From an uncultured Roseburia sp. (GTDB lineage Bacteria; Bacillota; Clostridia; Lachnospirales; Lachnospiraceae): DNA of 6,384 nt. The position numbers and the translations under genes were made by a program. Below the pieces are notes generated by a model. That model saw nothing but the letters and a program-made list of their open reading frames with translations, was not told where the DNA came from and did not search any database. Positions 1-5,900 of the stretch are shown in pieces. The first letter of the stretch is position 1, and the number at the start of each line of letters is the position of its first letter. The stretch spans positions 1 to 6,384 of the forward strand of contig CAMGET010000079.1 in assembly GCA_946055175.1 (NCBI GenBank), read 5' to 3'.

Positions 1-1
1 C

Positions 2-364
2 GGCGTAGTATTCGCACCGGTTCCGAGAGACTATTCTTTCAAGATGAACAAGAAAGAAAAGAGAGCAGCTCTTAAGTCTGCACTTACTTCCAGAGTAGAA
101 GAAAACAAATTCATCGTAGTTGATGAGATGAATTTTGATGAAATCAAGACAAAGAAATTCCAGGCAGTATTAAACAACCTGTCAGTATCTAAAGCATTAG
201 TTGTATTGGAAGATGGAAATGTGAATGCAGAACTTTCTGCAAGAAACATTGCTGATGTTAAGACAGCCAAAACAAATACAATCAATGTGTATGATATCCT
301 GAAATACAACACAGTGATCGCTACGAAAGCTGCTGTTGAAGCGATTGAGGAGGTGTACGCATAA
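2..364 (+). CDS. rplD: 50S ribosomal protein L4, C-terminal part (5' truncated by window edge)
   Basis: L4 binds 23S rRNA and its extended loop lines the peptide exit tunnel. The reading frame is open from base 2, so base 1 is the last base of an earlier codon and the gene begins outside the window. The 120 visible codons start with [14 protein letters not shown], which matches the conserved region at the end of the L4 tunnel loop. They continue through [13 protein letters not shown] and a C-terminal alpha/beta domain containing LVVLED and [20 protein letters not shown], all typical of L4. L4 is usually about 205 residues, so roughly the last 58% is present. The ATG at 44 is an internal methionine, not the start. 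The TAA stop (362-364) shares its last base with the ATG of rplW (TAATG), which suggests translational coupling. In gammaproteobacteria L4 represses the S10 operon through a leader. That leader would lie upstream of this window, so nothing can be said about it here. Confidence 0.97.
   Translation, partial: GVVFAPVPRDYSFKMNKKEKRAALKSALTSRVEENKFIVVDEMNFDEIKTKKFQAVLNNLSVSKALVVLEDGNVNAELSARNIADVKTAKTNTINVYDILKYNTVIATKAAVEAIEEVYA
347..355 (+). promoter_or_regulatory. Ribosome binding site of rplW inside the end of rplD
   Basis: GAGGAGGTG lies 8 bases before the rplW ATG and within the last codons of rplD. It is a near-perfect anti-16S match, so rplW can be initiated independently as well as by coupling through the TAATG overlap. 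Confidence 0.85.
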
Positions 365-663
365 TGGCAAACGTTCAGTATTATGATGTAATCCTTAAAC
401 CGGTAATTACAGAAAAAACAATGGAGCTTATGGCTGATAAGAAATACACGTTCTTAGTTCACACAGAAGCTACAAAGAATCAGGTGAAAGAAGCTGTTGA
501 AAAAATGTTCCCGGGAACAAAAGTTGCCGGAGTGAATACAATGAATCTTGATGGCAAGACAAAACGTCGTGGCATGACATTTGGAAAGACAGCGAAAACA
601 AAGAAAGCGATTGTTCAGTTAACAGAAGACTCAGCAGAGATTGAAATCTTCCAGGGACTGTAA
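364..663 (+). CDS. rplW: 50S ribosomal protein L23
   Basis: L23 binds domain III of 23S rRNA at the exit of the peptide tunnel. In bacteria it is the docking site for trigger factor and the signal recognition particle. The 99-residue product has the usual family length. Visible family features are [10 protein letters not shown] at residues 10-19, the core [20 protein letters not shown] around 27-46, a basic loop with KTKRRG (65-70), and a C-terminal beta strand ending EIEIFQGL. The ATG at 364 is chosen because it gives the conserved N-terminus and follows the strong GAGGAGGTG site. The gene overlaps rplD by one base and is followed by a 68-base spacer before rplB, one of the two longest gaps in the cluster. 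Confidence 0.98.
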   Translation: MANVQYYDVILKPVITEKTMELMADKKYTFLVHTEATKNQVKEAVEKMFPGTKVAGVNTMNLDGKTKRRGMTFGKTAKTKKAIVQLTEDSAEIEIFQGL

Positions 664-731
664 GAACAAACTGATTAAACGGTGCAATTCCGTGACACTA
701 ATAATTAGAAGTAACGAAAGGAGATAGAGTA
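664..731 (+). other. 68-base spacer between rplW and rplB
   Basis: This AT-rich spacer has a possible weak 4-bp hairpin, ACGG at 679-682 pairing with CCGT at 690-693 around a 7-base loop. The rplB ribosome binding site AAAGGAGAT (about 717-725) follows it. There is no T-run after the hairpin, so it is not an intrinsic terminator, and I see no convincing -35/-10 pair. The short stem may be chance. Confidence 0.4.
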
Positions 732-1574
732 ATGGGAATTAAAACATACCGCCCATATACACCATCCAGAAGACATATGACCGGTTCTGATTTCTCAGAA
801 ATCACAAAGACAACTCCGGAAAAATCCTTAGTTGTATCTTTGAATAAGACAGCCGGACGTAACAATCAGGGTAAAATTACTGTAAGACACCGCGGAGGCG
901 GAGTTAAGAGAAAATATAGAATTGTGGATTTTAAACGTAAAAAAGACGGAATCCCGGCTACTGTAATCGGAATTGAATACGATCCGAACAGAACAGCTAA
1001 CATCGCATTGATCTGTTATGCAGACGGCGAGAAAGCATACATCCTTGCACCGGAAGGACTTAAGGATGGAATGAAAGTTATGAACGGACCGGAAGCGGAA
1101 GTACATGTAGGAAACTGCCTGCCGCTCAGCTGCATCCCGGTTGGTACACAGATCCACAACATTGAGCTTCATCCTGGAAAAGGCGGACAGATGGTTCGTT
1201 CTGCAGGAAACAGTGCTCAGTTAATGGCTAAAGAAGGTAAATATGCAACACTTCGTCTTCCTTCAGGCGAAATGAGAATGGTTCCGATCGAATGCCGCGC
1301 ATCAGTTGGTGTAGTTGGTAATGGTGATCACAACCTGGTAAATATTGGTAAAGCAGGACGTAAACGTCATATGGGTATCAGACCTACAGTTCGTGGTTCT
1401 GTAATGAACCCGAATGACCATCCACATGGTGGTGGTGAAGGTAAGACTGGAATTGGTCGTCCGGGTCCGTGCACACCTTGGGGTAAACCGGCACTTGGCC
1501 TTAAGACTCGTAAGAAAAACAAACAGTCTAATAAGCTGATCATCAGAAGAAAAGACGGTAGAGGAATCAAATAG
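732..1574 (+). CDS. rplB: 50S ribosomal protein L2
   Basis: L2 is one of the most conserved ribosomal proteins. It binds 23S rRNA near the peptidyl-transferase centre, is needed for subunit association, and contributes to the bridge with 16S rRNA. The product has 280 residues, slightly longer than the usual 273-277. The N-terminus [16 protein letters not shown] is the family's standard start. An OB-like RNA-binding domain with [12 protein letters not shown] (52-63) and an SH3-like domain follow. The diagnostic loop [14 protein letters not shown] lies near residues 225-238. It contains the conserved histidine known as His229 in E. coli, implicated in peptidyl transfer. The basic tail includes [17 protein letters not shown]. 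Five cysteines (95, 129, 134, 188, 247) are scattered and do not form a zinc motif. Proline codons are mostly CCG (12 of 19), unlike the genes from rplP onward. Confidence 0.99.
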   Translation: MGIKTYRPYTPSRRHMTGSDFSEITKTTPEKSLVVSLNKTAGRNNQGKITVRHRGGGVKRKYRIVDFKRKKDGIPATVIGIEYDPNRTANIALICYADGEKAYILAPEGLKDGMKVMNGPEAEVHVGNCLPLSCIPVGTQIHNIELHPGKGGQMVRSAGNSAQLMAKEGKYATLRLPSGEMRMVPIECRASVGVVGNGDHNLVNIGKAGRKRHMGIRPTVRGSVMNPNDHPHGGGEGKTGIGRPGPCTPWGKPALGLKTRKKNKQSNKLIIRRKDGRGIK

Positions 1575-1599
1575 TTAATTTTGAAGGAGGTTATAACCT

Positions 1600-1881
1600 A
1601 TGGCTCGTTCACTTAAAAAAGGACCATTTGCAGATGCAAGTCTGCTGAAAAAAGTGGAAGCAATGAACGCATCAGGAGACAAGGGTGTTATTAAAACATG
1701 GTCTCGCCGTTCTACAATCTTCCCGATTATGGTTGGACATACAATTGCAGTTCATGACGGAAGAAAACACGTTCCGGTATATGTAACAGAGGATATGGTT
1801 GGACACAAACTCGGAGAGTTCGTTGCAACCAGAACCTACAGAGGACATGGAAAAGACGAAAAGAAATCCAAAGTTAGATAA
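1600..1881 (+). CDS. rpsS: 30S ribosomal protein S19
   Basis: S19 sits in the head of the small subunit, where it forms a complex with S13 and contacts 16S rRNA and the A-site tRNA region. The 93-residue product is the normal family length. It begins [10 protein letters not shown], the near-universal S19 start, and carries the signature [17 protein letters not shown] at about 58-74, then [14 protein letters not shown] near the C-terminus. The ATG at 1600 is preceded by AAGGAGG at 1584-1590, with 9 bases between. The gap from rplB is 25 bases. A 31-base gap follows before rplV. No unusual residues are seen. Confidence 0.98.
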   Translation: MARSLKKGPFADASLLKKVEAMNASGDKGVIKTWSRRSTIFPIMVGHTIAVHDGRKHVPVYVTEDMVGHKLGEFVATRTYRGHGKDEKKSKVR

Positions 1882-1895
1882 TATTTAACGTATTG

Positions 1896-1903
1896 AAAGG
1901 AGG
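1896..1903 (+). promoter_or_regulatory. Ribosome binding site deciding the rplV start
   Basis: AAAGGAGG is a full-strength site 9 bases before the ATG at 1913. It supports the long form of L22, which has an N-terminal extension, because there is no comparable site before any internal start codon near the conserved core. Confidence 0.85.
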
Positions 1904-1912
1904 TTTCATCCC

Positions 1913-2299
1913 ATGGCAAAAGGACATAGAAGTCAAATTAAGAGAGAAAGAAATGCAAATAAAGACACCAGACCATCAGCTAAGTTATCTTACGCTAGAG
2001 TCTCTGTTCAGAAAGCATGCTTCGTATTAGATGCCATCAGAGGTAAGGATGTACAGACAGCGCTTGGTATTTTGACATATAACCCAAGATACGCTTCAAG
2101 CATTATAAAGAAATTATTAGAGTCAGCAATTGCTAATGCTGAAAACAACAATGGTATGAATGTTGAAAACCTTTATATCGAGGAATGTTACGCAAATAAA
2201 GGACCAACAATGAAGAGAATCAGACCGAGAGCACAGGGCAGAGCTTACAGAATCGAAAAGAGAATGAGTCATATTACACTTGTGCTGAATGAAAGATAA
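1913..2299 (+). CDS. rplV: 50S ribosomal protein L22 with basic N-terminal extension
   Basis: L22 contacts all 23S rRNA domains. Its long beta-hairpin, with L4, forms the narrow part of the peptide exit tunnel. The product has 128 residues, against about 110-113 in E. coli and B. subtilis. The extra length is mainly an N-terminal, strongly basic segment of about 20 residues ([20 protein letters not shown]) before the conserved core, which begins near [18 protein letters not shown]. The core includes [10 protein letters not shown] (41-50), [10 protein letters not shown] (71-80), and the tunnel hairpin [18 protein letters not shown] (97-114). The MKR triplet at 100-102 corresponds to E. coli residues 82-84, whose deletion gives macrolide resistance; here it is intact. 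The C-terminus has [12 protein letters not shown]. Start choice is supported by the AAAGGAGG site. I recall similar extensions in Lachnospiraceae. Confidence 0.97.
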   Translation: MAKGHRSQIKRERNANKDTRPSAKLSYARVSVQKACFVLDAIRGKDVQTALGILTYNPRYASSIIKKLLESAIANAENNNGMNVENLYIEECYANKGPTMKRIRPRAQGRAYRIEKRMSHITLVLNER

Positions 2300-2310
2300 G
2301 GAGGACAATC

Positions 2311-2967
2311 ATGGGACAGAAAGTTAATCCTCATGGCTTGAGAGTCGGTGTTATCAAAGACTGGGACTCAAAATGGTATGCAGAGAAAGATTTCGCTGAT
2401 TACCTGGTAGAAGACCATAAAATCAGAGTATTTCTTAAAAAGAAATTATATAGTGCCGGTGTTTCTAAGATTGAAATCGAAAGAGCATCTGACCGTGTGA
2501 AGATTATTATTTATACTGCTAAACCGGGTGTCGTAATCGGTAAAGGCGGTTCAGAGATTGAAAAAGTAAAAGCTGAACTTAAGAAAATGACGGATAAAAA
2601 AGTTATCGTTGATATCAAAGAAGTGAAGAGACCGGATAAGGACGCACAGTTAGTAGCTGAGAATATTGCACAGCAGCTGGAAAACCGTATTTCATTCCGT
2701 CGTGCAATGAAGTCCTGCATGTCCAGAACTATGAAAGCAGGAGCGCTTGGTGTTAAGACTTCTGTATCAGGACGTCTTGGCGGAGCTGATATGGCTCGTA
2801 CAGAGTTCTACAGCGAAGGAACAATTCCACTTCAGACATTAAGAGCAGACATTGACTATGGCTTCGCTGAAGCAGACACAACTTACGGAAAAGTTGGTGT
2901 TAAGGTATGGGTATACAAAGGCGAAGTACTTCCAACAAAGGCTAGTAAGGAAGGGAGCGATAAATAA
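2311..2967 (+). CDS. rpsC: 30S ribosomal protein S3
   Basis: S3 lies in the 30S head at the mRNA entry channel, where S3, S4 and S5 act in mRNA unwinding. The 218-residue product is of normal length. [14 protein letters not shown] is the conserved start. A type-2 KH RNA-binding domain has its GKGG loop at residues 77-80 ([12 protein letters not shown]). The C-terminal domain contains [12 protein letters not shown]130, R131 and K134 correspond to the E. coli residues linked to ribosomal helicase activity. [15 protein letters not shown] at 151-165 is the C-terminal family signature. The ribosome binding site AAGGAGG (2298-2304) overlaps the rplV stop, and the gap is only 11 bases. The TAA stop overlaps the rplP ATG by one base. 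Confidence 0.99.
   Translation: MGQKVNPHGLRVGVIKDWDSKWYAEKDFADYLVEDHKIRVFLKKKLYSAGVSKIEIERASDRVKIIIYTAKPGVVIGKGGSEIEKVKAELKKMTDKKVIVDIKEVKRPDKDAQLVAENIAQQLENRISFRRAMKSCMSRTMKAGALGVKTSVSGRLGGADMARTEFYSEGTIPLQTLRADIDYGFAEADTTYGKVGVKVWVYKGEVLPTKASKEGSDK
2947..2957 (+). promoter_or_regulatory. Ribosome binding site of rplP inside rpsC
   Basis: The purine-rich run AAGGAAGGGAG ends 9 bases before the ATG at 2967. It favours that ATG over the second in-frame ATG at 2973. The site is less perfect than its neighbours, which fits coupling to rpsC through the TAATG overlap. Confidence 0.65.
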
Positions 2968-3404
2968 TGTTAATGCCAAAAAGAGTAAAACGTAGAAAAC
3001 AGTTCCGTGGCTCCATGAAGGGTAAAGCATTAAGAGGAAACAAGATCACGAACGGTGAATATGGTCTTGTGGCAATGGAACCATGTTGGATCAAATCCAA
3101 TCAGATCGAAGCTGCCCGTATTGCTATGACACGTTACATCAAGCGTGGTGGTAAAGTTTGGATTAAGATTTTCCCTGACAAACCAGTAACTGCAAAACCA
3201 GCTGAAACACGTATGGGTTCCGGAAAAGGTACTTTAGAATACTGGGTAGCTGTTGTTAAACCAGGACGTGTCATGTTTGAAATTTCAGGTGTATCTGAGG
3301 AAATCGCAAGAGAAGCTTTACGTCTTGCAACTCACAAATTACCTTGTAAATGTAAAATAGTTTCACGTGCAGATTTAGAAGGCGGTGCATCAAATGAAAA
3401 CTAG
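2967..3404 (+). CDS. rplP: 50S ribosomal protein L16
   Basis: L16 binds 23S rRNA next to the A-site tRNA elbow and is a late 50S assembly protein. The 145-residue product is the usual length for Firmicutes. It begins [15 protein letters not shown], matching the family N-terminus, so the ATG at 2967 is preferred over 2973. Further signatures are [24 protein letters not shown], the loop [12 protein letters not shown] that approaches the A site, and [24 protein letters not shown]. The C-terminal stretch [12 protein letters not shown] has two cysteines where B. subtilis has isoleucine and threonine (LPIKTK). This is an unpaired CxC with no other nearby cysteines, so a metal site is not supported. 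The gene overlaps rpsC by 1 base and rpmC by 11 bases. All proline codons are CCA or CCT. Confidence 0.98.
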   Translation: MLMPKRVKRRKQFRGSMKGKALRGNKITNGEYGLVAMEPCWIKSNQIEAARIAMTRYIKRGGKVWIKIFPDKPVTAKPAETRMGSGKGTLEYWVAVVKPGRVMFEISGVSEEIAREALRLATHKLPCKCKIVSRADLEGGASNEN

Positions 3405-3603
3405 TAAATATTTAGAAGAATTAAAATCAAAGTCTGTTGCAGATTTAAATGCACAGTTAGTAGACGCTAAAAAAGAACTTTTCAATTTGAGATTCCAGAA
3501 CGCAACAAACCAGTTAGATAATACTGGAAGAATTAAAGAAGTTAGAAAGAATATCGCAAGAATTCAGACTATCATCACAGAAAAAGAAAAAGTTGCAGAA
3601 TAG
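3394..3603 (+). CDS. rpmC: 50S ribosomal protein L29
   Basis: L29 is a small helical-hairpin protein at the tunnel exit beside L23. The 69-residue product begins [14 protein letters not shown]. It carries the conserved [10 protein letters not shown] (26-35) and the L29 signature around [12 protein letters not shown] (46-57). The protein has no cysteine and is predicted to be two long helices. The ATG at 3394 is chosen over an in-frame GTG at 3385 because it gives the usual L29 start (MK...) and length. The frame overlaps the last 11 bases of rplP, so the ribosome binding site lies inside rplP. It is weak (GAAGGCGGT around 3378-3386), which suggests reliance on coupling to rplP translation. 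A 24-base gap leads to rpsQ. Confidence 0.96.
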   Translation: MKTSKYLEELKSKSVADLNAQLVDAKKELFNLRFQNATNQLDNTGRIKEVRKNIARIQTIITEKEKVAE

Positions 3604-3612
3604 AACCTCTAG

Positions 3613-3619
3613 AAAGGAG
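3613..3619 (+). promoter_or_regulatory. Ribosome binding site of rpsQ before a GTG start
   Basis: AAAGGAG lies 8 bases before the GTG at 3628. It supports this non-ATG codon as the rpsQ start. The next in-frame ATG is at codon 18, which would remove conserved N-terminal sequence. Confidence 0.8.
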
Positions 3620-3627
3620 AACTTATC

Positions 3628-3882
3628 GTGGAAAGAAATCTTAGAAAAACACGTGTTGGTATCGTAGTAAGCGATAAAATGGATAAGACAATTGTTGTTG
3701 CAATCCAGGACAACGTTAGACATCCACTTTACAACAAAATCGTTAAAAAGACATATAAATTAAAAGCTCATGACGAGAATAACGAATGTAAAATCGGTGA
3801 TAAAGTAAGAGTTATGGAAACAAGACCATTATCTAAGGACAAGAGATGGCGACTTGTTGAAATCATGGAAAGAGCAAAATAA
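3628..3882 (+). CDS. rpsQ: 30S ribosomal protein S17 (GTG start)
   Basis: S17 is an OB-fold primary binding protein of 16S rRNA that helps organise the 5' domain in the body of the small subunit. The 84-residue product fits the 80-90 residue family. Visible features are [20 protein letters not shown] at 2-21, KTIVVAI (20-26), [19 protein letters not shown] (32-50), and the signature [19 protein letters not shown] (57-75). Translation begins at GTG. The start is fixed by the AAAGGAG site and by the conserved N-terminus (MERNLRK). This is the last gene of the classical S10 operon. Only 18 bases separate it from rplN, and they contain no terminator. Confidence 0.97.
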   Translation: MERNLRKTRVGIVVSDKMDKTIVVAIQDNVRHPLYNKIVKKTYKLKAHDENNECKIGDKVRVMETRPLSKDKRWRLVEIMERAK

Positions 3883-3900
3883 TTAAAGGAGGCTACAAGC

Positions 3901-4269
3901 ATGGTACAGCAGGAAAGTAGACTTAAAGTAGCTGATAACACAGGTGCAAAGGAATTATTGGTTATCCGTGTTATGGGTGGATCTACTAGAAGATATGCAA
4001 ATATTGGTGACGTTATTGTTGCTACGGTCAAAGATGCAACACCAGGCGGTGTTGTTAAAAAAGGTGACGTTGTAAAAGCTGTAGTTGTTCGTTCTGTAAA
4101 GGGCGCACGTCGTAAAGATGGTTCTTACATCAAATTTGATGAGAACGCAGCTGTTATTATAAAAGATGACAAAACTCCAAAAGGAACCCGTATCTTTGGA
4201 CCAGTAGCTAGAGAGCTTCGTGAGAAACAGTTCATGAAAATTGTTTCCTTAGCTCCAGAAGTATTATAG
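3901..4269 (+). CDS. rplN: 50S ribosomal protein L14
   Basis: L14 is a beta-barrel protein at the subunit interface. It contacts 16S rRNA and is the binding site of the ribosome silencing factor RsfS. The 122-residue product is exactly the family length. It starts [20 protein letters not shown], and has [20 protein letters not shown] in the core. The L14 signature spans about residues 55-87, including [20 protein letters not shown]. It ends [16 protein letters not shown]. The ribosome binding site AAAGGAGG (3885-3892) sits 8 bases before the ATG and fills most of the gap from rpsQ. In E. coli this gene opens the spc operon with its own promoter. No room for one is visible between the genes here, although an element within rpsQ cannot be excluded. 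Confidence 0.99.
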   Translation: MVQQESRLKVADNTGAKELLVIRVMGGSTRRYANIGDVIVATVKDATPGGVVKKGDVVKAVVVRSVKGARRKDGSYIKFDENAAVIIKDDKTPKGTRIFGPVARELREKQFMKIVSLAPEVL

Positions 4270-4274
4270 GAGGG
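4268..4274 (+). promoter_or_regulatory. Ribosome binding site of rplX overlapping the rplN stop
   Basis: AGGAGGG uses two bases of the rplN TAG stop and lies 8 bases before the ATG at 4283. It favours this ATG over a second in-frame ATG at 4292, which would be 17 bases away. Confidence 0.8.
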
Positions 4275-4282
4275 ACGAAGAT

Positions 4283-4594
4283 ATGGCAACAATGAAAATT
4301 AAAAAAGGCGATATGGTTAAAGTTATCGCAGGTAAAGACAAAGACAAAGAGGGAAAAGTAATTTCCGTTAATAAAAAAGATAACACCGTACTTGTTGAAG
4401 GTGTAAACATGGTTACAAAACATGCGAAACCAAGCATGGCTAATCAGCAGGGTGGTATCATTCATCAGGAAGGACCGATTGATCTTTCTAACGTAATGTA
4501 TCTTCACAAAGGAAAAGCTACTCGTGTAGGTTTCAAGATGGATGGAGATAAAAAAGTTCGTGTAGCAAAAGCTACTGGTGAAGTGATTGACTAA
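4283..4594 (+). CDS. rplX: 50S ribosomal protein L24
   Basis: L24 is one of the two initiators of 50S assembly and binds the 5' end of 23S rRNA. It also sits near the tunnel exit. The 103-residue product is of normal length. It has an N-terminal KOW domain (about 7-34) with [20 protein letters not shown], the conserved [14 protein letters not shown] (38-51), and the segment [16 protein letters not shown]. It ends [12 protein letters not shown] second in-frame ATG at codon 4 would give the shorter N-terminus MKIKKGD seen in some species. The ribosome binding site spacing supports the first ATG. The gap to rplE is 23 bases. Confidence 0.98.
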   Translation: MATMKIKKGDMVKVIAGKDKDKEGKVISVNKKDNTVLVEGVNMVTKHAKPSMANQQGGIIHQEGPIDLSNVMYLHKGKATRVGFKMDGDKKVRVAKATGEVID

Positions 4595-4602
4595 TTTTGA
4601 GA

Positions 4603-4609
4603 GAGGAGG
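4603..4609 (+). promoter_or_regulatory. Ribosome binding site of rplE before a TTG start
   Basis: GAGGAGG lies 8 bases before the TTG at 4618. It decides the start. The alternative in-frame TTG at 4597 lies upstream of this site and would translate through it, so it is rejected. Confidence 0.85.
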
Positions 4610-4617
4610 CCAAACAG

Positions 4618-5157
4618 TTGAGCAGACTTAAAGAACAGTACCAGAATGAGATCGTTGATGCAATGATCAAAAAATTTGGATATAAAAACATTATGGAAGT
4701 ACCAAAGCTCGAAAAAATCGTTGTAAACATGGGCGTTGGTGAAGCCAAAGAAAATGCAAAATTATTAGAAGCTGCAATGAAAGACATGGAGACAATCACA
4801 GGTCAGAAAGTAGTTGCAACAAAGGCTAAAAATTCTGTTGCGAACTTCAAAATCAGAGAAGGTATGGCAATCGGATGTAAAACAACTTTACGTGGCGAGA
4901 AAATGTATGAGTTCATGGATCGTTTAATTAACTTAGCATTACCTCGTGTACGTGACTTCAGAGGTGTTAACCCGAACGCTTTTGATGGCCGTGGAAACTA
5001 TGCACTTGGTATTAAAGAGCAGATTATCTTCCCAGAAATCGAATACGATAAGGTTGATAAAGTAAGAGGTATGGACATTATTTTTGTCACAACAGCTAAG
5101 ACAGATGAAGAAGCTCGTGAGTTATTGACATTGTTCAATATGCCATTTGCCAAATAA
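4618..5157 (+). CDS. rplE: 50S ribosomal protein L5 (TTG start)
   Basis: L5 forms the 5S RNP with L18 and 5S rRNA in the central protuberance and contacts P-site tRNA. With initiation at the TTG at 4618 the product has 179 residues, the same length as in E. coli and B. subtilis. It starts (M)[15 protein letters not shown]. The L5 signature [20 protein letters not shown] spans 31-50, with [20 protein letters not shown] following. [13 protein letters not shown] (107-119), [16 protein letters not shown] and the C-terminal [11 protein letters not shown] are also characteristic. TAA is followed directly by an in-frame TAG, giving tandem stops. In E. coli S8 represses translation by binding mRNA at the start of rplE. 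The 23-base spacer here is mostly ribosome binding site, and I could not make out an S8-type helix, so that control is neither supported nor excluded. Confidence 0.98.
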   Translation: MSRLKEQYQNEIVDAMIKKFGYKNIMEVPKLEKIVVNMGVGEAKENAKLLEAAMKDMETITGQKVVATKAKNSVANFKIREGMAIGCKTTLRGEKMYEFMDRLINLALPRVRDFRGVNPNAFDGRGNYALGIKEQIIFPEIEYDKVDKVRGMDIIFVTTAKTDEEARELLTLFNMPFAK

Positions 5158-5172
5158 TAGGAGGGAATTTTA

Positions 5173-5358
5173 ATGGCTAAGACAAGTATGAAAGTTAAGC
5201 AGCAGCGCAAACAGAAATTCTCTACCAGAGAATACACACGTTGCCGCATTTGTGGACGTCCACATTCTGTTTTAAGAAAATACGGAATCTGCAGAGTATG
5301 TTTCCGTGAATTAGCATACAAAGGTCAGATCCCAGGCGTTAAGAAAGCAAGCTGGTAA
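5173..5358 (+). CDS. rpsN: 30S ribosomal protein S14, zinc-binding short type
   Basis: S14 is in the 30S head beside S3 and S19 and is a late assembly protein. The 61-residue product is the short zinc-ribbon (C+) form found in many Gram-positive bacteria, not the roughly 100-residue zinc-free form. The four ligands are C24, C27, C40 and C43, arranged CxxC-x12-CxxC within [11 protein letters not shown] and [11 protein letters not shown]. The conserved end is [11 protein letters not shown]. The ribosome binding site AGGAGGG (5159-5165) lies over the tandem stop after rplE, 7 bases before the ATG. Zinc-form S14 can be replaced by a zinc-free paralogue under zinc limitation in some species. Whether this genome has one cannot be seen here. 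Confidence 0.99.
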   Translation: MAKTSMKVKQQRKQKFSTREYTRCRICGRPHSVLRKYGICRVCFRELAYKGQIPGVKKASW

Positions 5359-5392
5359 AAGCTTTATGCCTCGGGTCAAGAGTAATATTTTT

Positions 5393-5400
5393 AAGGAGGA
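5393..5400 (+). promoter_or_regulatory. Ribosome binding site deciding the rpsH start
   Basis: AAGGAGGA ends 10 bases before the ATG at 5411. It rules out the upstream in-frame ATG at 5366, which would translate through the site, and makes the ATG at 5417 less likely. Confidence 0.85.
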
Positions 5401-5410
5401 AATATACATC

Positions 5411-5815
5411 ATGACAATGACTAGTGATCCAATTGCAGATATGCTTACAAGAATCCGTAATGCAAATACTGCTAAACATGATACAGTTGATGTTCCTGCA
5501 TCTAAAATGAAAATCGCTATTGCAAGCATTCTTTTAGATGAAGGCTATATTGCAAAATATGATATTATCGAAGATGGTAATTTCAAAACAATCCGCATCA
5601 CATTAAAGTATGGTGCAGATAAGAATGAAAAAATTATTACCGGAATCAAGAGAATTTCTAAACCGGGTCTTCGTGTTTACGCCGGTAAAGATGAACTCCC
5701 AAGTGTACTTGGAGGATTAGGAATCGCTATCCTTTCTACAAACCAGGGAATTATCACAGATAAGGAAGCAAGAAAGCTTCAGGTTGGTGGCGAAGTTTTA
5801 GCATTTGTTTGGTAG
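5411..5815 (+). CDS. rpsH: 30S ribosomal protein S8
   Basis: S8 is a primary binder of the central domain of 16S rRNA, essential for assembly of the 30S platform. In enterobacteria it also represses the spc operon. The 134-residue product, starting [19 protein letters not shown], is close to the 130-132 usual for the family. VPASKMK (28-34) and the interdomain region lead to [11 protein letters not shown] (80-90). The C-terminal RNA-binding signature [20 protein letters not shown] (102-121) is complete, ending GGEVLAFVW. The frame is open upstream to an ATG at 5366, but the extra 15 residues have no counterpart in S8 and span the ribosome binding site. The stop is followed at once by a strong hairpin and an 85-base spacer before rplF. 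Confidence 0.98.
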   Translation: MTMTSDPIADMLTRIRNANTAKHDTVDVPASKMKIAIASILLDEGYIAKYDIIEDGNFKTIRITLKYGADKNEKIITGIKRISKPGLRVYAGKDELPSVLGGLGIAILSTNQGIITDKEARKLQVGGEVLAFVW

Positions 5816-5816
5816 T

Positions 5817-5842
5817 TATTTGCTGGCGTAAGCCAGCAGATA
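5817..5842 (+). other. Hairpin with GUAA tetraloop just after rpsH
   Basis: Bases 5817-5827 can pair with 5832-5842 in an 11-bp stem with one G-U pair and no bulge. Its GC-rich top is TGCTGGC pairing with GCCAGCA, closed by the GNRA-type loop GTAA (5828-5831). The stem begins two bases after the rpsH stop. The downstream sequence, TTAATACAG, has no T-run and the operon continues into rplF. A full intrinsic terminator is therefore unlikely. An mRNA stability or processing element, or a regulatory protein site, is possible. Confidence 0.7.
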
Positions 5843-5865
5843 TTAATACAGTAACTTTTAAACTA

Positions 5866-5877
5866 CGGCAATAGCCG
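5866..5877 (+). other. Small hairpin upstream of the rplF ribosome binding site
   Basis: CGGC (5866-5869) pairs with GCCG (5874-5877) around an AATA loop. It is followed by an A-rich stretch and the rplF ribosome binding site AGGAGGT (5888-5894). The stem is short and could be chance. It does not hide the ribosome binding site. Confidence 0.4.
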
Positions 5878-5900
5878 CATAAAAAATAGGAGGTACGGGC

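Noticed and set aside
44..364. ATG at 44 as the start of a complete 106-residue gene
   Set aside because: The frame is open to the window edge, and the residues before it match conserved L4 sequence, so this is an internal methionine of rplD.
828..1172. Minus-strand open frame of 114 residues opposite rplB
   Set aside because: It lies wholly within a certain + strand gene, has no recognisable family, and looks like a shadow of the rplB codons. The other minus-strand frames (for example 31-312, 3768-4031, 4232-4507 and 4998-5321) fail for the same reason.
3883..3900. A separate spc promoter before rplN, as in E. coli
   Set aside because: The 18-base gap is mostly ribosome binding site and cannot hold a promoter. 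I saw no convincing -35/-10 pair just upstream.
4597..4617. rplE start at the TTG at 4597
   Set aside because: It lies upstream of the only good ribosome binding site and would make L5 longer than the conserved 179 residues.
5356..5366. Palindrome AAAGCTTT after the rpsN stop as an operator or hairpin
   Set aside because: It is too short, has no loop for an RNA stem, and such an AT-rich palindrome is common by chance.
5366..5410. Longer rpsH starting at the ATG at 5366
   Set aside because: The extra 15 codons run through the AAGGAGGA ribosome binding site and resemble no S8 N-terminus.
5817..5842. Hairpin after rpsH as an intrinsic terminator
   Set aside because: The stem is strong enough but is followed by TTAATACAG rather than a T-run, and the conserved operon continues into rplF.
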